In this document: one piece after another, positions 59,461 to 64,000 of the stretch | Numbering within the stretch: the stretch's first letter is position 1 | Layout of the letters: each line of letters begins with the position of its first letter | Assembly: GCA_003020985.1 (NCBI GenBank) | Contig: PXRM01000008.1 | Coordinates: forward strand, 1-64,000 | DNA: 64,000 nt | Direction of reading: 5' to 3' | DNA from: Halobacteriales archaeon QS_4_70_19 | GTDB taxonomy: Archaea; Halobacteriota; Halobacteria; Halobacteriales; Haloarculaceae | Notes under the pieces: model-generated | What the model was told of the DNA's origin: nothing | Database searches by the model: none | Seen by the model: the letters and a program-made list of their open reading frames with translations, nothing else | Translations under genes and position numbers: made by a program

Positions 59461-61230
59461 TCAGCCGTCGGTCGCCTGGCTCTCGCCCCCGAGTTCGACG
59501 ACGGTCGCGTCGGCGTCCGGGTCGAGCAGGCACTCGCGGGCCGCCTCGCGGTCGACCGTGTCGGAGGCAGTCCGCGGGAGGGAGTCGACGAACCCGACCG
59601 TTCGGGGGAGCTTGTACCCGGCCAGCCGGTCGCGGCAGTGGCGCTCCAGCGTCACCGGGTCGGGGCCGTCGCCGACGACCAGCGCGGCGACGCGCTCGCC
59701 GAACTCCTCGTCCGGGAGCCCGACGACGGCCGCGTCGGTGACGCCGGGGAACGCCCGCAGCACGTCGACCACCTCGCCGGGGTCGACCGTCTCGCCGCCG
59801 GGGTTGAGGCGGTCGTCGAGCCGGTCGAGCACCCGGATTCGGCCGTCCTCGTTGCGGTAGCCGGCGTCGCCCGTGTGGAACCCGTGCGGGCCGAACGCCC
59901 GCTCGGTCGCCCCGGGGTCGTGGTAGTAGCCGGGCGTCACTGCGGGCCCGCTGACGACCAGTTCGCCCCGCTCGCCGGGGTCGACCGGCGTGCCGTCGTC
60001 GACCACAGTCACCGTGGAGGTGAGCAGCGGGTATCCGACCGTCCCGGGAGCGGCTCGTGCCGCCTCGGGCCGGGCGGTCGCGATCTGCGAGGCCGTCTCG
60101 GTCATCCCGTAGGTGGGTGCGACGGGGACGTCCCGCTCGAAGCACCGCTCCAGCAGCGCCTCGGTGGCCGGGGCCCCACCCAGCAGCACGAACCGGAGCG
60201 AGTCGGGCAGCGAACCGGCGTCGAGCAGTCGGGAGAGCATCGTCGGCACCAGCGAGATACAGGTCGCACCCGTGTCGTGCAGTGCCGCCAGCGTCGCCTC
60301 GGGGTCGAACCCGCCGACGGCGTACCGGCCGTCGTCGCTCGCCACGGCCCCGGCGGCGTCCGTTCCATCCCCGGTCGCATCCTCGTTGCTCGATCCGTCG
60401 GGCCCCGGCAGCGCCAGCGTCGTCCCGTAGCAGACCGAGCGGTAGACCGGTGCGAGGCCGCCCATGTGCGACATCGGGAGCGGGTCGAACCAGCGGTCGC
60501 CGGGGTCGAGCCCCAGCCGGAACGCCGAGGCCGTGGCACTGGCCAGCACGTTCCCCATCCGTAGGTCGACCGCCTTCGGGTCGCCGGTGGTCCCGGAGGT
60601 GAACAGTAGGCAGAGCCGTCGCGTGGTCGACCACGCCGGGAGGTCGAACGTCTCCGGCGCGGTGTCGCCGACCGCCGTGGCACCTTCGTGCGGCCGGTCG
60701 ACGGTCGCGACGGGGAGCGGTCCGGCTGTGCCCGGCTCGTCGCTCGCGACGGCGCCGCTCTCCCCGGTTGCCGCATCGTCCCCGTCGGCATCGGCCGCAT
60801 CGTCGGCCGTGGCCTCGGCAGCCGTCAGTACGGTCGTCTCGGTGGCGGCGCCACAGCAGAGCAGGTCGCAGTCCGCGGTCGCCGCCCGCGTCGCGAGTTC
60901 GGATGCGGTCGAGCGGGCGTGCAGCGGCACCAGGACGGCCCCGAGCCGCATCGCCGCGTGGACGAGTTCGACGAAGGCCGGCCGCGTCGGGAGGCAGACG
61001 CCGAGGTGGGTGCCGACGCCGACCCCGAGCGCCGAGAGCCGGCCCGCCAGCTCCTCGACCCGGTCGTCCAGCTCCCGGTAGGTCCGGGTCGGGCCGTCGG
61101 CGACGCTGAGTGCCGTCGCTGCCGGCGTCGCCTCCGCCCGGTGGACCAGCCAGTCGCGCACGAGCAAGGCGTTTCCGCGTGGGGATATTCTCACTTTCGC
61201 TCCGCGCCTCGGGCCTGGACGAGCGTTCAC
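59461..61230 (-). CDS. menE: o-Succinylbenzoate-CoA ligase
   Basis: A 589-residue AMP-forming ligase that activates o-succinylbenzoate in menaquinone synthesis. Core motifs: LCLLFTSGTTGDPKAVDL (P-loop, near residue 215), APTYGMTETASQIATA (adenine motif), GFHTGDAGYRNEDG and VLDRLDDRLNPGGETVDP (hinge), and LAGYKLPRTVGFVDSLPRTASDTVDRE; the last block has the catalytic-Lys region, though the position usually G-K is S-D. Long acidic inserts (about 135-185) are haloarchaeal. The start is GTG 61230, which overlaps the menC TGA stop as GTGA, so the two are translationally coupled. Last gene of menA-menC-menE. Confidence 0.88.
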   Translation of the reverse strand: MNARPGPRRGAKVRISPRGNALLVRDWLVHRAEATPAATALSVADGPTRTYRELDDRVEELAGRLSALGVGVGTHLGVCLPTRPAFVELVHAAMRLGAVLVPLHARSTASELATRAATADCDLLCCGAATETTVLTAAEATADDAADADGDDAATGESGAVASDEPGTAGPLPVATVDRPHEGATAVGDTAPETFDLPAWSTTRRLCLLFTSGTTGDPKAVDLRMGNVLASATASAFRLGLDPGDRWFDPLPMSHMGGLAPVYRSVCYGTTLALPGPDGSSNEDATGDGTDAAGAVASDDGRYAVGGFDPEATLAALHDTGATCISLVPTMLSRLLDAGSLPDSLRFVLLGGAPATEALLERCFERDVPVAPTYGMTETASQIATARPEAARAAPGTVGYPLLTSTVTVVDDGTPVDPGERGELVVSGPAVTPGYYHDPGATERAFGPHGFHTGDAGYRNEDGRIRVLDRLDDRLNPGGETVDPGEVVDVLRAFPGVTDAAVVGLPDEEFGERVAALVVGDGPDPVTLERHCRDRLAGYKLPRTVGFVDSLPRTASDTVDREAARECLLDPDADATVVELGGESQATDG

Positions 61231-62381
61231 GTTCCGTGCCAGCGGATCGTCCCCGCGACGCCTGGACCGTCGGGGACCGCCACCCGACCGTCGGTGACGG
61301 GTGCCGGATCGGCGTCGAGCAGGTCCCGCTCTAGCCGGTCGGCAGTCGCGAGCCCGCAGGCCGGGACCTCCCGGATGGCCGCGGCGACGTGGACCGCCGT
61401 CGCGCGGGCCAGCGCCCCGTCGATGGTCGTGGTGACGACTGGCTCGACGCCGGCGGCGCGGGCAGCGTGGGCCGCCGCGAGCGCGCGGTCGGGCCCCCCG
61501 AGTGCCATCGGCTTCAGGACGAGGACGTCCGCCGCGTCCGCGTCGAGAGCCGCCGCGACCGGGTTCGCACCCACGGTCAGCGACTCGTCGAGCGCGATGC
61601 CGACCCCCCGCCCGCGCAGCGCGGCGTGGGCGCGCATGTCACGCCGTGTCCCGTCCTCCCCGGTCGAATCCGCCGGGAGCGGCTGCTCCACGTAGGCCAC
61701 GTCGTACTCCGCGAGAGCTTCGAGGGCCCGGGTCGCTTCGTCGGGCGCCCACGCACCGTTCGCGTCCGCGCGGAGCGTCACGTCCGGCGAACGCTCCCTG
61801 ACTGCCGCGACCCGCTCGATGTCCGCCGGCACCGGCCGCGCACCGACCTTCAGTTTCACCGTCTCGAACCCCCGTTCGACCGCCGCAGCGACCGCCTCCG
61901 CCGTCTCGACCGGGGCGCCGTCGCCGACGGTCGCGTTCACCGGGACGGACTCGACGATGGGCGGTGCGGCGGCTGGTGGGTCGGCAGACGTCTCGCGGGA
62001 CAGTCGCCGGGACAGTGGCTCGTCGGCAGCGCGCGCCCGGGCATCCGTGACTGCGCTCGCGACCGCGTGGCGGGCGGCGGGTGCCCCGGCAAGCGGGTCG
62101 GCCCCGAGAACCCCGGAATCACCCGTGGATGAGGACGCCGCATCGCCGCTGCCGAGAAGGGTAGACGGGTCGGCGCCGTCCGTGACGGCGTCGGCGGTCC
62201 GCGATAGTGCCGCCTCGCACTCCGCCAGCGGCTCCGTCCAGCCCGGCAGGGGCGTGGCCTCCCCGATGCCGGTCGTCCCGCCGACGGACAGTCGGACGAC
62301 GAACCCCTCGCGCTCGGTCAGTTCGCCACGGGCGGTCCCGAGCGGCCCGGCGAGCGCGAGGGCGAACGGCTCGACGTTCAT
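61227..62381 (-). CDS. menC: o-Succinylbenzoate synthase
   Basis: A 384-residue enolase-superfamily enzyme that dehydrates SHCHC to o-succinylbenzoate. The capping domain begins VEPFALALAGPLGTARGELT; the barrel has FETVKLKVGARP (catalytic Lys-x-Lys), VTLRADANGAWAPDEA (metal Asp), YVEQPLPAD (metal Glu), GIALDESLTVGAN (metal Asp/Glu) and VLVLKPMALGG (second Lys). All metal and acid/base residues of MenC are present. Start ATG 62381 overlaps menA's stop (ATGA). A Thr/Ser/Gly/Asp-rich insertion (about 75-110) is unusual but in a surface loop. A dipeptide epimerase reading is possible but context favours MenC. Confidence 0.92.
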   Translation of the reverse strand: MNVEPFALALAGPLGTARGELTEREGFVVRLSVGGTTGIGEATPLPGWTEPLAECEAALSRTADAVTDGADPSTLLGSGDAASSSTGDSGVLGADPLAGAPAARHAVASAVTDARARAADEPLSRRLSRETSADPPAAAPPIVESVPVNATVGDGAPVETAEAVAAAVERGFETVKLKVGARPVPADIERVAAVRERSPDVTLRADANGAWAPDEATRALEALAEYDVAYVEQPLPADSTGEDGTRRDMRAHAALRGRGVGIALDESLTVGANPVAAALDADAADVLVLKPMALGGPDRALAAAHAARAAGVEPVVTTTIDGALARATAVHVAAAIREVPACGLATADRLERDLLDADPAPVTDGRVAVPDGPGVAGTIRWHGT

Positions 62382-63349
62382 AGGTACCGCGGGAGCGCCA
62401 GCCCGACCGCGAACAGGACCGAGTGGGCCGCGAGCAGTTTGCCCGTCCGCTCCAGCAGCGGGTTGAGCGCGGCGCCGTCCGTCCGCCGGAGGAGCGTCGC
62501 CACGACGCCGGCGGCGACGGGGAGGGTCAGCAGCGGGAGCAGCGTCCACGGCCCCCAGTCCGTCACGGCGAACACCACGGGCACGACGTAGGCCATCCCG
62601 ACCAGCAGCAGGAACTCCACGCGGGAGAAGCGGTAGCCGAACACCACCGTCAGCGTCCGCTTGCCCGCCTTCGCGTCCGTCTCCCGGTCGCGGACGTTGT
62701 TGACGACGAGGATGGCCGAGGAAAGCCCCGCGGCGGGGAGCGCGGCGACGACGGCCGCGAGCGGAACGACCGAGAGCGGCGCGTCGAGCGGTGGGACGTT
62801 GCCGACGGTCGCGACCGCCTGCACGTAGTAGGTCCCCGTCACGGCGACGAGGCCGAAGAAGACGAAGACGAACAGCTCCCCCAGCCCGCGGTAGCCGTAG
62901 GGGTAGGGGCCGCCCGTGTAGAGGATGCCCGCGGCCACCGACGACAGGCCGACGACGACGATGACCGGCCCGCCGACGTAGACGAGGTACGTGCCGAGGA
63001 GGATGGCGAGGCCGAACGTCGCGTACATGGCGCGTTTCACCTGTTCGGCGGGGATGAGCCCGCCCGCGGTGACGCGGGTGAACCCCTCGCGCTCCTCGGT
63101 GTCGGCCCCCTTGACGGCGTCGTAGTAGTCGTTCGCGAAGTTGGTCCCGATCTGCAGGAGGAGGGCGCCGACGAGTGCGCCGAGTGCCGGCAGCGCGGCG
63201 AACTCGCCCAGTCGTAGCGCGAGCCCCGTCCCGACGATGACGGGCGCGGCGCCGGCGGGCAGGGTCCGGGGTCGGGCCGCCATCACCCACGCCTGTCGCT
63301 TCGAGATGTCGGTCTCGGGGCCGCCCTCGGACTCGACCTCCGTGCTCAT
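62378..63349 (-). CDS. menA: 1,4-Dihydroxy-2-naphthoate polyprenyltransferase
   Basis: A 323-residue UbiA-superfamily prenyltransferase with nine membrane helices that attaches the isoprenoid tail to DHNA, giving demethylmenaquinone. The first Asp-rich prenyl-diphosphate motif is in GTNFANDYYDAVKGADTEE (N-D-x-x-D, about residues 70-80) and the second in AILVVNNVRDRETDAKAGKRTL (D-x-x-x-D region, about 215-232). ATG 63349 (STEVESEGGPETDISKRQAWV) was chosen; the longer upstream in-frame stretch is Arg/Pro-rich and overlaps the phosphoesterase gene's 3' part. It is the first gene of menA-menC-menE with ATGA overlaps. Confidence 0.94.
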   Translation of the reverse strand: MSTEVESEGGPETDISKRQAWVMAARPRTLPAGAAPVIVGTGLALRLGEFAALPALGALVGALLLQIGTNFANDYYDAVKGADTEEREGFTRVTAGGLIPAEQVKRAMYATFGLAILLGTYLVYVGGPVIVVVGLSSVAAGILYTGGPYPYGYRGLGELFVFVFFGLVAVTGTYYVQAVATVGNVPPLDAPLSVVPLAAVVAALPAAGLSSAILVVNNVRDRETDAKAGKRTLTVVFGYRFSRVEFLLLVGMAYVVPVVFAVTDWGPWTLLPLLTLPVAAGVVATLLRRTDGAALNPLLERTGKLLAAHSVLFAVGLALPRYL

Positions 63350-63432
63350 TGCCCGATGGTAGGGGTGGACGGGTTGAAGGGTGTACCGGGGTCGCGCTGG
63401 CATGGCCGGGGCGGCCGCGCGCACCGGCGGCG

Positions 63433-64000
63433 TCACCGGCCCAGTTCGAGTCGCTCGGCCGTCCGCTCCGGGAGTCCGGCCTCGCGGCAGGCCTCCTGGA
63501 CGACTGCCACGTCGTACTCGACGCGGTGGAGGTGAGCGACCATCGGCGAGGGAGCGGTATCGACGACCGCGTAGGCGGCGCGCGGGTCCTCGTCGCGCGG
63601 CTGGCCGACGCTCCCCGGATTCAGAATCAACCGGCCGTCGACGGTGGCCTCGTGCTGGACGTGCGTGTGCCCGAGGATGCAGGCCTCGTAGTCGTCGAGG
63701 TAGGGCCGGAGTTGCGGGAACGAGTGGGGGCGGACGTACTGGTCGACGTGCTCGGGGTGGTCGTGGACCAGCAGGACTCCGTTCTCCGTGAGGTCGGCGG
63801 TCCGGGGCAGGTCGCGGAGCCACCGGCGCTGTGCCTCGCTCAGTCGCTCGGAGGCCAGTTTCAGCCCCTCGTGGGCCATCCGGTTCATCGAGTAGGTGTT
63901 CGGCGTGTCCGCGTTCCGGTCGTGGTTCCCCCGGACGGTGACGGCACACCGCTCGCGCACGCGCTCGACGCACTCGGCGGGCCACGGGTTGTAACCGATG
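63433..64000 (-). CDS. Metallophosphoesterase (YfcE/MJ0936-like), 5' end cut by the window
   Basis: A calcineurin-like phosphoesterase; the reading frame continues to the last base of the window, so the N-terminal metal-binding D-x-H part is outside. What is visible includes VGYNPWPAECVERVR-like sequence near the edge (as IGYNPWPAECVERV), AVTVRGNHDRNADTP (G-N-H-D metal motif), VLLVHDHPEHVDQY, and ACILGHTHVQHEATVDGRLILNPGSVGQPRDEDPRAAY (G-H-T-H and N-P-G-S blocks, split). Such proteins hydrolyse phosphodiesters such as cyclic nucleotides. An internal ATG or GTG within the window is not the real start. It lies 83 bp upstream of menA on the same strand. Confidence 0.88.
   Translation of the reverse strand, partial: IGYNPWPAECVERVRERCAVTVRGNHDRNADTPNTYSMNRMAHEGLKLASERLSEAQRRWLRDLPRTADLTENGVLLVHDHPEHVDQYVRPHSFPQLRPYLDDYEACILGHTHVQHEATVDGRLILNPGSVGQPRDEDPRAAYAVVDTAPSPMVAHLHRVEYDVAVVQEACREAGLPERTAERLELGR

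Overview
The window is a chromosome segment from a haloarchaeon (Halobacteriales, Archaea). The evidence is very high GC with AT-rich islands only between genes, strongly acidic proteins, TTTATC/TTTAAC-like boxes about 25 nt upstream of many start codons (leaderless transcription), and archaeal or haloarchaeal markers: LSm plus ribosomal protein L37e, transcription factor S, MBF1, archaeal GluRS, archaeal Elp3 and Agl23. No phage, CRISPR array, rRNA or intact insertion sequence was seen. Most genes are core metabolism and housekeeping.

Layout. 0-6.8 kb: propionate / odd-chain acyl-CoA metabolism (methylmalonyl-CoA mutase large subunit, methylmalonyl-CoA epimerase, half-length acyl-CoA-synthetase-like protein, carboxylase beta subunit) and an MFS transporter. 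6.9-15.6 kb: a nuclease-like DUF5787 protein, Nudix hydrolase, TFS, serine acetyltransferase behind a Cys-codon leader ORF, two MoaD-like paralogs without the C-terminal Gly-Gly, an HTH/small-membrane-protein module, a DNA glycosylase, a broken retropepsin-like gene, a deacylase, LSm-L37e. 15.7-19.1 kb: purF, membrane proteins, a zinc ribbon, then a repeat-rich stretch with tRNA-Leu(GAG) and a duplicated, interrupted copy of its 3' part. 19.3-26.6 kb: MBF1, an exonuclease/helicase pair resembling bacterial MrfB/MrfA, lipid kinase-like and PHP proteins. 26.7-32.7 kb: gltX, B12-binding mutase subunit with its MeaB chaperone, hydrolase, histidine kinase. 32.8-40.3 kb: RDD protein, second histidine kinase, MmgE/PrpD plus a lipid kinase-like gene, elp3, hydrolase, zinc ribbon. 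40.4-44.2 kb: menF-menD, then the orphan right end of an IS200/IS605-type element with an omegaRNA-like fold. 45-48 kb: beta-oxidation operon (dehydrogenase/hydratase fusion, thioesterase, MaoC). 48.4-59.4 kb: a large DUF7527-like protein, HTH regulator, purA, agl23, purK, quinone oxidoreductase, FAD-linked oxidase, DUF5800. 59.5-64 kb: menA-menC-menE and a metallophosphoesterase cut by the window end.

How the genes fit together. The two mutase halves (0.1 and 28.7 kb), epimerase, MeaB and carboxylase subunit convert propionyl-CoA to succinyl-CoA; the 44.9-48.1 kb operon supplies acyl-CoA shortening. menF, D, C, E and A supply menaquinone for the respiratory chain (menB is not in the window). 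purF, purA and purK are three scattered purine-biosynthesis genes. The strongest candidates for something new are the Cys-rich leader ORF before cysE, the tRNA-Leu repeat structure, the archaeal MrfAB-like pair, the orphan omegaRNA-like element and the MoaD-like twins.
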